A stretch of DNA of 64,000 bases from Oasisia sp. SBJ-2009 (taxonomy: Eukaryota; Annelida; Polychaeta; Sabellida; Siboglinidae): the NCBI GenBank assembly GCA_964017155.1, contig OZ024867.1, forward strand, positions 12,884,934-12,948,933. Reading direction: 5' to 3'. Both the position numbers and the translations under genes were made by a program. This document shows positions 45,710-57,403 of this stretch, piece after piece (within the stretch, counting starts at the first letter, position 1; every line of letters begins with the position of its first letter). Below the pieces are notes generated by a model, which was given only the letters and a program-made list of their open reading frames with translations, made no database searches and had not been told where the DNA came from.

Positions 45710-46600
45710 ATATCACACAGATATTGTATCTTGAAACCAGCCAGTGAAGGTCACGTAACAGGTGTGTGGCACTGTCGCAACACGGGCGACGCAGAATCGA
45801 TCAGGCGACAGAGTTTTGTGGTTTTAGACTCCATATCTGTCGAAAAATGTGTCGTACTGATATTGAAATGACTATCAGACGTGATAATCCTAGATATAAT
45901 TTCCAACCGTATCGGTGTAACGGCTTGGATTCCGTTGCCGCGTTCGCGCAAGGTTTTTTGACTAACACAGAGCGCAACGTCTCTTAGTAAAGCTCTCCAT
46001 ATTTGTGATTTCGTAAGGGAAGTCCCAGACAGACCAAGACAATATCAGCTCCTAGCTAATCATGACGCATCTAATGAGAACACATTTTCCCGGAATGAAG
46101 ACACATGGCAAAGTTGTACATTCCGACCGTCAGACCTGAACAAAAAACACGGACGGGAATATTCAGCCGTTGTTCAATATACACAAACACAATATCAGGA
46201 TCTGATGGTCGCACGGCTATACACTGACAACTACCACCACGCCGCCGTGGTTTTAGAACATCATTTTGATGGGAAGGAAGATATATTTAACAAATCGAGT
46301 ACTTAAAGCCAGTGCGTGTCCAGCATAGACCACATTTGAATTTCCACACGGATTCGAAATAGTTTCAAGTTCTACGCAGTTTTGACTCCTCCACCCTCCC
46401 CTACTGCCAATAGGCTGGTCATGTGATTGTTTAGATATCATGTTGCAGTAGGCCTGGATTTTGTTTAGCTTAGAGGCTTCTGAGACGCTATCCCTGCTTC
46501 TCGATTGCCATAAAGGCTTTTCCTTCTACACTAGCAAATATACGGTAGGGTTTTAGGGCGGTAGCTAACGTTGGTGTAATTTTATTTCTAAACTGGCGCA
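45710..46600. other. Stretch with no recognisable gene
   Basis: No domain recognised in the short frames. No RNA gene. Confidence 0.4.
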
Positions 46601-46603
46601 ATG

Positions 46604-47495
46604 GGTGGCGGATGGCCTCACATCTATCTAGGATGTAGTAGTAGTTAGTAGTATTAATAGTCTAAATGTATATGTGGCGGATGGCCTCACATCTATCTAG
46701 GATGTAGTAGTAGTTAGTAGTATTAATAGTATAAATGTATCGGTAGCGGATGGCCTCACATCTATCTAGGATGTAGTAGTAGTTAGTAGTATTAATAGTC
46801 TAAATGTATCGGTGGCGGATGGCCTCACATCTATCTACGATGTAGAAGTAGTTAGTAGTATTAATAGTCTAAATGCATCGGTGGCGGATGGCCTCACATC
46901 TATCTACGATGTAGTAGTAGTTAGTAGTATTAATAGTCTAAATGTATCGGTGGCGGATGGCCTCACATCTATCTACGATGTAGTAGTAGTTAGTAGAATT
47001 AATAGTCTAAATGTATCGGTGGCGGATGGCCTCACATCTATCTACGATGTAGTAGTAGTTAGTAGTATTAATAGTCTAAATGTATCGGTGGCGGATGGCC
47101 TCACATCTATCTAGGATGTAGTAGTAGTTAGTAGTATTAATAGTCTAAATGTATGGGTGTCGGGTGGCCTCACATCTATCTTGGATGTAGTAGTAGTTAG
47201 TAGTATTAATAGTCTAAATGTATCGGTGGCGGATGGCCTCACATCTATCTAGGATGTAGTAGTAGTTAGTAGTATTAATAGTCTAAATGTATGGGTGGCG
47301 GGTGGCCTCACATGTATCTAGGATGTAGTTGTAGTTAGTAGTATTAATAGTCTAAATGTATGGGTGGCGGGTGGCCTCACATGTATCTAGGATGTAGTAG
47401 TAGGTAGTAGTATTAATAGTCTAAATGTATCGGTGGCGGGTGGCCTCACATCAATCTAGGATGTAGTAGTAGTTAGTAGCATTAATAGGCTAAAT
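46604..47495. repeat. 69-bp minisatellite, about 13 copies
   Basis: Unit of 69 bp beginning GGTGGCGGATGGCCTCACAT. Spacing was checked at 46811 and 46880. 69 is 23 codons, so a frame stays open for 100 codons in the middle. Outer copies contain TAG in that frame, so I do not call it coding. Confidence 0.95.
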
Positions 47496-47582
47496 ATATG
47501 GGAGATATCTTTTTAATAGGGTTTTGGTGTACTACCATATTTTTAATATAGTATTCTATAGTGTGGGCCTTTCTTACACTAT

Positions 47583-48094
<512 letters not shown>

Positions 48095-48500
48095 TCATAG
48101 ATACGACATTTGGCAATCCAGTTCTTTGTCGACAAAGCCATAGCCCAAACGTAACTGCCTAATCAAGATATCATCATTGAGCAAATTGAATGCGGAACTA
48201 AAGTCAACGAGAACCAAGATGGTTCCTTGTATATTTCGCATGACTGTTTTCACTGCACTTGTGACATATACATACGTACATGTAAAGCACGTACAATGCT
48301 GTGTCGGTCGAATCCTTTTCTCCCGATATGCCGACTGAACACACTCAAGCATTTGCTGCCCAGAAACATGCATCATTATCCTCAGCCTGACCTCATTCTC
48401 CAGTGCTTTAGATATTTGGGTAAAGAAGCTCACTGGTCGATGTCTGCTCAGATGTGCCCCATGTCTTTGTCAGTTAAGTGGTGGTTTCTTTAAAGGTGGG
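48095..48500 (-). pseudogene. Decayed LINE reverse transcriptase fragment
   Basis: On minus, RHRPVSFFTQISKALENE matches the RPVS-x-x-P-x-x-SK-x-LE block of non-LTR RTs, followed by ECVQSAYREKRI (the QSAYR motif) and ILVLVDFSSAFNLLNDDIL (the first catalytic Asp region), then RLGYGFVDKEL. A stop interrupts the upstream part and the FADD block is absent. The family is of the L2/jockey type rather than the CR1 elements at 26-29 kb. Confidence 0.75.
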
Positions 48501-48639
48501 CGGACACACTTCCAGCTACGTTGGCATTTGTCTAGAGAAACATTTGTCATCCGTGTGTTTACAGGTATACCACTGTGTGAAATAGACATATATTTCTGAG
48601 CAAGTGCAGCAACATGTAAATAAGTAGGTCATTCGTATT

Positions 48640-49505
48640 GCATGCACGTGGTGCGTGTGTGCGCGCGTTTGTTTGTGTATATGTATGCATGCATTTATCT
48701 TTGTATGCATGTATGTATGTATGCATCTTTTGTATGTATGTATGTATGTATGTATGTATGTATGTATGTATGTATGTATATATGTTTGCATGCATGCATG
48801 TATGAAATGTTTATATATGTATGTGTATATGTGTGTACGTATGTATGTAGTTACGTGTTTTTGTATGTATGTAATATGCGTATGTGTGTATGTATGTATG
48901 TGTGTGTATGTGTGTGTGTGTGTATGTGTATGTGTGTATGTGTGTATGTGTGTGTGTATGTGTGTATGTGTGTATGTGTGTATGTGTGTATGTGTGTATG
49001 TGTGTATGTGTGTATGTGTGTATGTGTGTATGTGTGTATGTGTGTATGTGTGTATGTGTGTGTGTGTATGTGGGTATGTGTGTATGTGTGTATGTGTGTA
49101 TGTGTGTAAGTGTATATATGTGTATGTATGTATGTAATGTGTATGTCTCTAATTTATGTATGTGTATATGTGTATGTAATAACAAAATGTATAATGTATG
49201 TATGTATGTATGTATGTATATGTGCATGTATGTATGTATGTATGTATGTATGTATGTATGTATGTATGTATGTATGTATGTATGTATGTATGTATGTATG
49301 TATGTATGTATGTATGTATGTATGTATGTATGTATGTATGTATGTATGTATGTATGTATGTATGTATGTATGTATGTATGTATGTATGTATGTATGTATG
49401 TATGTATGTATGTATGTATGTATGTATGTATGTATGTATGTATGTATGTATGTATGTATGTATGTATGTATGTATGTATGTATGTATGTATGTGCATGTG
49501 CATGC
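48640..49505. repeat. Compound (TATG)n / (TGTATGTG)n microsatellite
   Basis: TATG variants to about 48880, an 8-bp TGTGTATG block at about 48940-49110, then a pure (TATG)n of about 66 copies at 49227-49491. The Tyr/Val/Cys/Met frames are artefacts. Confidence 0.95.
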
Positions 49506-49639
49506 GTGCGTGCATGGGTCCTCGTGTACCTAAAACTGGATCCCGTGAGAATCACCTGCCAAAAGCGATTTTTTTGTTTGAATGTTATCATTAGGGAATC
49601 AGTAAAAGGAAAAGGTTTGGTGGCAATTTTACTTTTGGG

Positions 49640-49985
49640 GCATAACGTGGCGACGGCCATTTTCCAAAATGGCTGCCAAATTCAATATCCCCCTATCTTA
49701 ATAAATACGGCATGCAGAGCAATAATTGTGGTATGGTATGGTATATTTTAGAGGACCCCGATTTCAAATATACAATTATTTGACTCCTCCGTCATTTATT
49801 TCCGCCATTTTTAAAGATGGCGGTCGTCAATACAAATGTCCCCATGTCTCAAACACTGAGTAACGTAGAGCAATTCTATTGACGTTGTTGGATAGCTTGG
49901 TGGATAGCGATATCAAATATGTTATTTGTCACCTTCAATAACATAACAATTCGCGCCATTTTTAAAGATGGCGTCTGGCAAAGCC
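49640..49985. repeat. About 150-bp diverged repeats each with a GCCATTTTTAAAGATGGC inverted motif
   Basis: Near-palindromes at about 49655 (GCCATTTTCCAAAATGGC), 49802 and 49955 (CGCCATTTTTAAAGATGGCG) are spaced 147-153 bp apart. Similar flanks recur (GTCCCCATGTCTCAAACACTG / TCCCCCTATCTTAATAAATA; ATATCAAATATG). No coding content. Confidence 0.65.
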
Positions 49986-50980
49986 CATTATGTCTGTATT
50001 TAAGAAATACGGTATTTAGATCCATATATCACCACATCTTAAGTGCTTCGTGTCATCGAAGGGTGTAGCTGCTGTACAGTGAATACCTGTTTGACCCACT
50101 GTTGACATTAGTTATAAGTTTGAGACGAATTCAACGCCGTACATGATATGTTACCTATTATCGCTCGGTATGCATGAGATCATAAAATATTATGGCAAGA
50201 CCATTAATAGATGTGTCATCGGTATTTAGCCAATGCCAATATAAGTTTCATGTATTTTTGGAAAGTGTCATCACCAGAACACATTATAGATGGAAAGATG
50301 CATGTGAAAAACGTGTTTATATGTTAAAGCCTGCGTCACTCAGGCCAGGACTACCATAGATCTATATAGATTATCAGTTACTGAGGAGTCAAGGGATGTT
50401 TTAAAACAGGTGGTAATTGCCTACGATGAATTGCTCTAGGTGACGCAGTTTTTGAGACATGGGGACCCTGACTAAAAGACCGATATTACGCTACGGACGG
50501 CGATGACACCGTGTTGCCGCCGAGTTTTACGCGAATTTGTTTTGTGAAGTTTATTTGTTTAAGTAATGCTATAATATATGTGGGGAGTAGTTTGGCGGTT
50601 GTAGTCTTTTTCATAGTTAAGTCAGAAAGTTAACCGATTTTGCGGCGGAAGACACGAAGGAAAACATTCGAGCGATATTCGTTTATATAGCTGCGAATTT
50701 TCGAATTTCGAATAGAGGGAAAACGTTCGAATATTCGAAATTTTTAATACTAATCGAATATTCGTCCCATCCTTATTACATGCATTGACACCACTGCGTG
50801 TACTCGCGTCGGACATACCTGTTGACTTAACGAAGGAATGACGACGTGTTGACATAAAGAAATAAGGCAGTCTAAGTAAGCAGCGGCAGCGATGACAAAT
50901 GTCGCGACGTTGGTGAGAGGTCCGTAGATTGGCCAAAACAACAGTGCAGCGCATGCGTGAACAACTTTCTCACAACTAGC
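49986..50980. other. Stretch with TTCGAATATTCGAA motifs, no recognised gene
   Basis: 50690-50770 is dense in TTCGAA/AATATTCG inverted motifs, which may be subterminal repeats of a DNA transposon. The minus frames at 50622-50954 have no known domain. Confidence 0.4.
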
Positions 50981-50984
50981 CTCA

Positions 50985-51300
50985 GTTACTCAGGTTCCGT
51001 GAGGTGGCAGCACATTTAAGCCCCTCAACCCTACCTGCGGAATTAATGGGCTGCAGTTGTAACCGCCAAGGCAGCCTTACCCCAGATTAGGGTAGAGACG
51101 CTGATTGGTTCTCAGGCCGAATCTGAAATAACAAATTAAATAACGAAACTTTTTTACATCAAACAATGCTGTATTATAAAAATCTGTTAAAAATTTAACT
51201 TATACTAACACAAAACTAAACAGAAATTCAAATCTGCAGTTGTTTAAAAATTAGGAATTACTGCAGGAATAAGCGGTATCCGTGATATGGCAGCATTGAA
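50985..51300. repeat. Interspersed element with head and about 170-bp unit, copy 2
   Basis: Same head (CCGTGAGGTGGCAGCA, CCCCAGATTAGGGTAGAGAC, TCTCAGGCC) as 30030-30180, followed by one AT-rich unit ending TATCCGTGATATGGCAGCA. Orientation is the same as copy 1. Confidence 0.75.
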
Positions 51301-51420
51301 TGGAGCTATAGCCATTCAACATTTGAATGGATATAGCACCTTTAACTTGCATAGTTAGTTGTCCACGAGGCAGCATTCTACGGAAGCCCGGTGGTGCCAC
51401 TGTGAAAAAACTTTTTTTCT

Positions 51421-51644
51421 GACAGCCGCCACTTAATTATCTGGCGGCCGCCACTTGATTATCTGGCGGCCGCCACTTAATTATCTGGCGGCCGCCACTT
51501 AATTATCTGGCGGCCGCCACTTAATTATCTGGCGGCCGCCATTTAATTATCTGGCGGCCGCCACTTAATTATCTGGCGGACGCCACTTAATTATCTGGCG
51601 GCCGCCACTTAATCGCCCGGAAGATAATTAAGTGGCGGCCGCCA
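51421..51644. repeat. 22-bp tandem repeat with a terminal inverted copy
   Basis: Nine direct copies of a 22-bp unit (CTGGCGGCCGCCACTTAATT plus AT; spacing checked at 51441 and 51463), then one inverted copy at 51622-51644 after CGCCCGGA. Each unit holds GCGGCCGC inside a GGCGGCCGCC palindrome. Confidence 0.95.
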
Positions 51645-52300
51645 GAAGAAATATATATTCACCATGACACCAACGGGCACGTATTGAGTTTCCAACACAA
51701 ACATATGATTTATATTTAGCACCCTGTATCTGGACGTAATGCCTCAAATACAAACATTATGAGATGTTTAAATAAACTCGGATTTAACATAGAATAATGG
51801 AAATATCTATGTAATCACTATTGCGTATTTTAACAAAAAGCCTGTGGCGTGCCGTGCCGTGGGGTGGCGTCACTGTTGTCCACGTTTTCCGCGTGCCGTC
51901 AGGTGGCGCCACTCTTCTCCTCGTTTTCCCACATACACTAATCCCCGATGAACGCTAGTACAAAGGTAAGTGTTAAGAATGTTTCCTGAGGGTGTAGAGG
52001 GACCGTATCTCACCCTATGTTACACATTGTAGTGACCGTGCCGTGACACGGATACACACTTTCGTTTTCTATGTTCATCATCTGAGTAATAAAATTTACA
52101 CGCGTATGCGGACTGCAGATAAACAATAAGTAACGATGTTGACACTATATCAATGTGTACTGATCCACTCGCCAAGTTCTATGTCCGTAGCGTCCGTCAA
52201 CCTCCCGTCTCTGAGTTACAATAGGAGATATATTGCTTTATTATTTACTGCCATGTGAAATCACACTAATCATGTCCACTTTCTCGTTTAAGATACACCT
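51645..52300. other. Stretch with a short GTGGCG(T/C)CACT repeat, no recognised exon
   Basis: GCGTGCCGT..GGTGGCG.CACT occurs twice (about 51850-51915). No EGF-like or other exon recognised upstream of the array. Confidence 0.4.
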
Positions 52301-52311
52301 GTCTCTATAGG

Positions 52312-52560
52312 ATCACCCGTGTGTCAGTACGTGACCACCTGTTTGTCAGTACGTGACCACCTGTTTTTTAGTACGTGACCACCTGTCTGTCAGTACGTGA
52401 CCACCTGTTTGTCAGTACGTGACCGCCCGTGTCGCAGTACATGACCACCCGTGTGTCAGTACATGACCACCCGTGCGTTAGTACATGACCACCCGTGTGT
52501 CAGGACATGACCACCCGTGGGTCAGTACATGACCGCCCGGGTGTCAGTACCAGAGAGTTC
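52312..52560. repeat. 22-bp tandem repeat, about 11 copies
   Basis: Unit GTTTGTCAGTACGTGACCAC plus CT. The first copies keep TACGTGACC, later ones TACATGACC. Spacing was checked at 52323 and 52345. Confidence 0.95.
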
Positions 52561-53000
52561 CGCATGTCAATACTAGACCGCCCCGTATGTCACAAAGGGT
52601 CTCCTGTATGTCTTTACTGGAGGGGTTAAAAATATTATTCAATATACCCTTTATTTTAATAATCATCTTTAGCTGTAACTTATTTATTTCTCATTTATTA
52701 CTAGTGATGAATGACATGTTTATCCTTCAAATGTTAATGCAAGGTAGTAGTTGTTTATAGTAGATTGTGAGATGAGACATTAGTTAATATCGTAAAGGAA
52801 TTAAAAGATCTACCGCAATTATACACCCCGAAAAGGAATGTGGCAATTACACTGTGGCAAACGTAAATTAGTTATTTATGAACTCGCAAATGTGACAAGA
52901 AATTCAAATCCTTTAGTGATGTAATTTGTTATAACGTTTTTGTCGTGTGACCTTTATTGAGCCAATAATGTTTGGCCTAAAAAGTAATATTTAAATTGTG

Positions 53001-53094
53001 GATACAATAATGGTGCGACATGTAATGATGGGGTGAAGGAATATACTTCTATATGTGCTACTGCATATACGGGTGTCAATTGTGAAACAGTATT
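53001..53094 (+). pseudogene. Decayed EGF exon B, internally deleted (also 54741-54838 and 61603-61697)
   Basis: Second EGF exon type, with about 27 bp at its start missing, so the first two cysteines are lost. The remainder still shows NNGATCNDGV and YTGVNCET-like pieces. The same deletion is present in three units, so it occurred once and spread with the array. Confidence 0.7.
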
Positions 53095-53766
53095 TTGGAC
53101 AGAGATTGAATTTCTAAACGTTAACGCGATAAAAACAACAGTAATATCGTAAGAAACTTACTACAGGTTTTTTTATCTACTTTCCATTACATGGACATTC
53201 TGCCGTGAACGTGACAGTTGTAGTACGGTACACTCTTGGCTAATGTTTGTTTACGATCATAGTTGCCTGCTTTGCCTCCTCTGAACCCAACGAATGTTAG
53301 GTTCATTTACGCTATAACATTGTGTCTCGTTTCAAGCGATGCGTAATGATTCTCCAATAGCAAAGCAATAGTTTTGCTGTAACAAATAATGGCATGGCAA
53401 AAAGCAGCAAATTACACGTAAAGTATATGATGCACAAAAGGTAAGTTATACATGTGAGGCAGTATCTGTTATGCGATACAGGTCAAGTGTTTTTCACCTT
53501 TCTCGTTACCGTTACGGTATGTATTAAGAAATACCGACATGAAACAACTGGTCAATTACGATACATTGAACGTCTAACGAGACTGTCTGACGTGTAATAA
53601 TTCTGCTATTATTTTTAACAATTTAATATATTATGAGTGACATTTGAAATTGTCTCCTTAAGCTGAATTTACCGTAAATGCAAAACAATAATTGATAGTT
53701 ATCACATGTATTCTGTGCTGACCTAATACATTTCTCTTCTGATACAACTATATGTTTACGTTGTAG

Positions 53767-53880
53767 ACATTGACCACTGCGAAGACGACTCATGCGATAA
53801 TGGTGGGCAATGTATTCATGGAGTGAACAAGATGACTTGCATTTGCGCAATTGGATACACCGGTATCAAATGCGAAACGG
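53767..53880 (+). CDS. EGF-like exon A1 (partial gene)
   Basis: A 114-bp exon between TTACGTTGTAG and GGTATGTC splice signals, phase 1 at both ends, so any number of copies keeps the frame. It encodes one complete EGF module with six cysteines (spacing 4, 5, 8, 1, 8): IDHCEDDSCDNGGQC, then CICAIGYTGIKCETG. When joined to a like exon, the split first codon becomes Asp, giving DID-x-C. That resembles the calcium-binding EGF start, although the usual Glu is His here. EGF modules of this kind occur in secreted or membrane proteins such as fibropellin- or Notch-like molecules. Which one is not decidable, because no other domain is in the window. Confidence 0.85.
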
Positions 53881-54280
53881 GTATGTCGGACGACAGTGAA
53901 ATATATCGTGATGAAAACCAGAGAAATCTTACATCAAATACTTATATATAATTATGTCAAATGTATTGAATATGCAGAGTGGTTATCTAATGTATATTGG
54001 TTTCGTGTTACAATAACAACTGCTACCAGAAAGCAGAATATGATTCATATATCTCCCAACATGCGAATATTCATTAAACAAAAATTATTCCGCAGTATCC
54101 ATTACTCAATATTTCTTGAACTTCTTACAATTTATCCCTGATTACTACGCTCCAAGTTACGCGCGAAATATATATTTTTTCACAATTACCTACTACAATT
54201 ATAGTCAGGTACTCATTTATTCAGCGGAGTGAAGTGGTTCAATGTAAATTGAAAAACATTTCCCAGAGTTTTTCAGGGTA

Positions 54281-54342
54281 GCTCACGATTTGGATACGAA
54301 TTATCTTGGTCCATAGTCCGACGTTCTTACCACTGCGCTACT
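54281..54342 (-). repeat. tRNA-like (SINE-head-like) block in the EGF array introns
   Basis: On minus: GTAGCGCAGTGGTAAGAACG, then TCGGACTATGGACC, then ATTCGTATCC, closing with GCTAC. This gives a good polymerase III box A (TAGCGCAGTGG), a partial box B (TTCG-x-x-TCC) and complementary GTAGC/GCTAC ends, but the anticodon arm is not clean. It is probably a tRNA-derived SINE or tRNA pseudogene carried along by the array. Other copies lie at about 56032-56095, 57802-57864, 59363-59425, 61141-61200 and 62884-62949. Confidence 0.5.
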
Positions 54343-55512
54343 AATGAAATGTATAATAACTTCAATTACGTTGTAAAGAAAGTCCAATTAGACCGACTGA
54401 CTATTAATTACCTGCAAATATTGCATCATATTTTAATTTATGATGAATGACATGTTTATCCTTCAAATGTTAATGCAAGGTAATAGTTGTTTATTGTAGA
54501 TTGTGAGATGAGACATTAGTTAATATCGCATGATGGTGTAAAGGAATTAAAAGATCTACCGCAATTATACACCCCGAAAAGGAATGTGGCAATTACAATG
54601 TAGCAAACGTAAATTAGTTATTTATGAACTCGCAAATGTGACAAGATATTCAAATCCTTGTGTGATGTAATTTGCCATAACGTTTTTGTCGTTTGACCTT
54701 TATTGAGCCAATAATGTTTGGCCTAAAAAGTAATATTTAAATTGTGGATGCAATAATGGTGCGACATATAATGATGGGGTGAACGAATATACTTCTATAT
54801 GTGGTAATGGATATACGGGTGTCAATTGTGAAACAGTATTTTGGTCACATATTGAATTTCTAAACGTTAACGCGATAAAAACAACAGTAATATCATAAGA
54901 AACATACTACAGGTTCTATATCTACTTTCCATCATGTGGACATTCTGCCGTGAAGGGTGACAGTTGTAGCACGGTACACTCTTGGCTAATGTTTGTTTAC
55001 GATCAGAGTTGCCTGCTTTACCTCCTCTGAACCCAACGAATGTTAGGTTCATTTACGCTATAACATTGTGTCTCGTTTCAAGCGATGCGTAATGATTCTC
55101 CAATAGCAAAGCAATAATTTTGCTGTAACACATAATGGCATGACAAAAAGCAGAAAATTACACGTAAAGTACATGATGCACAAAAGGTAAGTTATACATG
55201 TGGGGCAGTATCTGTTATGCGATACAGCTCAAGTGTTTTTCACCTTACTCATTACCGTTACGGTAAGTGTTAAGAAATACCGACATGAAACAACTGGTCA
55301 ATTACGATACATTGAACGTCTAACCAGACTGTCTGACGTGTAATAATTCTGCTATTATTTTTAACAATTTAATATATTATGAGTGACATTTGAAGTTGTC
55401 TCCTGAAGCTGAATTTATCGTAAATGCAAGACAATAATTTATAGTTATCACATGTATTCTGTGCTGACTTAATACATTTCTCTTTTGATACAACTATAGT
55501 TTTACGTTGTAG

Positions 55513-55626
55513 ACATTGACGACTGCGAAGACGACTCATGCGAAAATGGTGGGCAATGTATTGACGGAGTGAACAAGATTACTTGCAATTGCGCTATTGG
55601 ATACACCGAGGTCAAATGCGAAACGG
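55513..55626 (+). CDS. EGF-like exon A2
   Basis: Same exon design as A1 (114 bp, phase 1-1, AG acceptor and GTATGT donor). It differs as IDDC, CENGGQC, IDGV and CNCAIGYTEVKC. The Gly of the usual YTG turn is Glu here. Six cysteines are kept. Confidence 0.85.
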
Positions 55627-56499
55627 GTATGTCGGATTAACACTGAAATATATCGCGATGAAAACCAGAGAAATCTTACACCAAATACTTATATATAATT
55701 ATGTCAAATGTACTGTATATGCAGAGTGGTTATCTATTGTATATTGGTTTCGTGTTACAATAACAACTGCTACCAGAAAGCAGAATGTGATTCATATATC
55801 TCCCAACATGCGAACATTCATTAAAAAAAAATTATTCCGCAGTATCCATTACTCAATATTTCTTGAACTTCTTACAATTTATTCCTGATTACTACGCTCC
55901 AAGTTACGCGCGATATATATATTTTTTTTACAATTACCTACTACAATTATAGTCAGGTACTCATTTATTCAGCGGAGTGAAGTGGTTCAATGTAAATTGA
56001 AAAACATTTCCCAGAGTTTTTCAGGGTAGCACACGATTTGGATACGAATTATCTTGGTCAGCGACGACGACGTTCTTACCACTGCGCTGCTAGTTAAATG
56101 TATAATAACTTCAATTACGTTGTAAAGAAAGTCCAATTAGACCGACTGACTATTAATTACCTGCAAATATTGCATCATATTTTAATTTATGATGAATGAC
56201 ATGTTTATCCTTCAAATGTTAATGCGAGGTAGTAGTTGTTTATTGTAGATTGTGAGATGAGACATTAGTTAATATCGCATGAAGGTGTAAAGGAATTAAA
56301 AGATCTACCGCAATTATACACCACGAAAAGGAATGTGGCAATTACAATGTAGCAAACGTAAATTAGTTATTTATGAACTCGCAAATGTGACAAGACATTC
56401 AAATCCTTGTGTGATGTAATTTGTCGTAACGTTTTTGTCGTGTGACCTTTATTGAGCCAATAATGTTTCGCCTAAAAAAAAGTAATATTTAAATTGTGG

Positions 56500-56613
56500 A
56501 TGTTGACGTGTGCAAGTGCTACCCATGCAATAATGGTGCGACATGTAATGATGGGGTGAAGGAATATACTTCTATATGTGCTACTGCATATACGGGTGTC
56601 AATTGTGAAACAG
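56500..56613 (+). pseudogene. Decayed EGF exon B, full length (also 59833-59946 and 63356-63469)
   Basis: A 114-bp open segment aligned to exon A: DVDVCKCYPCNNGATC followed by NDGVKEYTSICATAYTGVNC. The acceptor position reads TTGTGG instead of TTGTAG, the fourth EGF cysteine is Ser, there is an extra Cys after the first, and the donor context is ACA|GTATTT, which would change the phase. All three full copies share these defects, so it was dead before the array amplified. Confidence 0.75.
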
Positions 56614-57289
56614 TATTTTGGACAGAGATTGAATTTGTAAACGTTAACGCGATAAAAACAACAGTAATATCGTAAGAAACTTACTACAGTTTTTTTTATC
56701 TACTTTCCATTACATGGACATTCTGCCGTGAACGTGACAGTTGTAGAACGGTACACTCTTGGCTAATGTTTGTTTACGATCATAGTTGCCTGCTTTGCCT
56801 CCTCTGAACCCAACGAATGTTAGGTTCATTTACGCTATAACATTGTGTCTAGTTTCAAGCGATGCGTAATGATTCTCCAATAGCAAAGCAATAATTTTGC
56901 TGTAACAAATAATGGCATGGCAAAAAGCAGCAAATTACACGTAAAGTATATGATGCACAAAAGGTAAGTTATACATGTGAGGCAGTATCTGTTATGCGAT
57001 ACAGCTCAAGTGTTTTTCACCTTTCTCGTTACCGTTACGGTATGTATTAAGAAATACCGACATGAAACAACTGGTCAATTACGATACATTGAACGTCTAA
57101 CGAGACTGTCTGACGTGTAATAATTCTGCTATTATTTTTAACAATTTAATATATTATGAGTGACATTTGAAATTGTCTCCTTAAGCTGAATTTACCGTAA
57201 ATGCAAAACAATAATTGATAGTTATCACATGTATTCTGTGCTGACCTAATACATTTCTCTTCTGATACAACTATATGTTTACATTGTAG

Positions 57290-57403
57290 ACATTGACCAC
57301 TGCGAAGACGACTCATGCGATAATGGTGGGCAATGTATTCATGGAGTGAACAAGATTACTTGCATTTGCGCAATTGGATACACCGGTATCAAATGCGAAA
57401 CGG
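57290..57403 (+). CDS. EGF-like exon A3
   Basis: 114 bp, phase 1-1, TTGTAG acceptor and GTATGT donor. Nearly identical to A1 (IDHC, IHGV, CICAIGYTGIKC), with Ile in place of Met before the fourth cysteine. With A1 it marks a higher-order repeat of about 3.5 kb. Confidence 0.85.

Noticed and set aside
48642..49751. Cys/Val/Tyr/Met frames over the TATG array
   Set aside because: Pure microsatellite translation, present in both directions.
54281..54342. Functional tRNA gene
   Set aside because: Box B is degenerate and the anticodon arm does not pair cleanly; copies vary in the anticodon region, so a tRNA-derived repeat is more likely.
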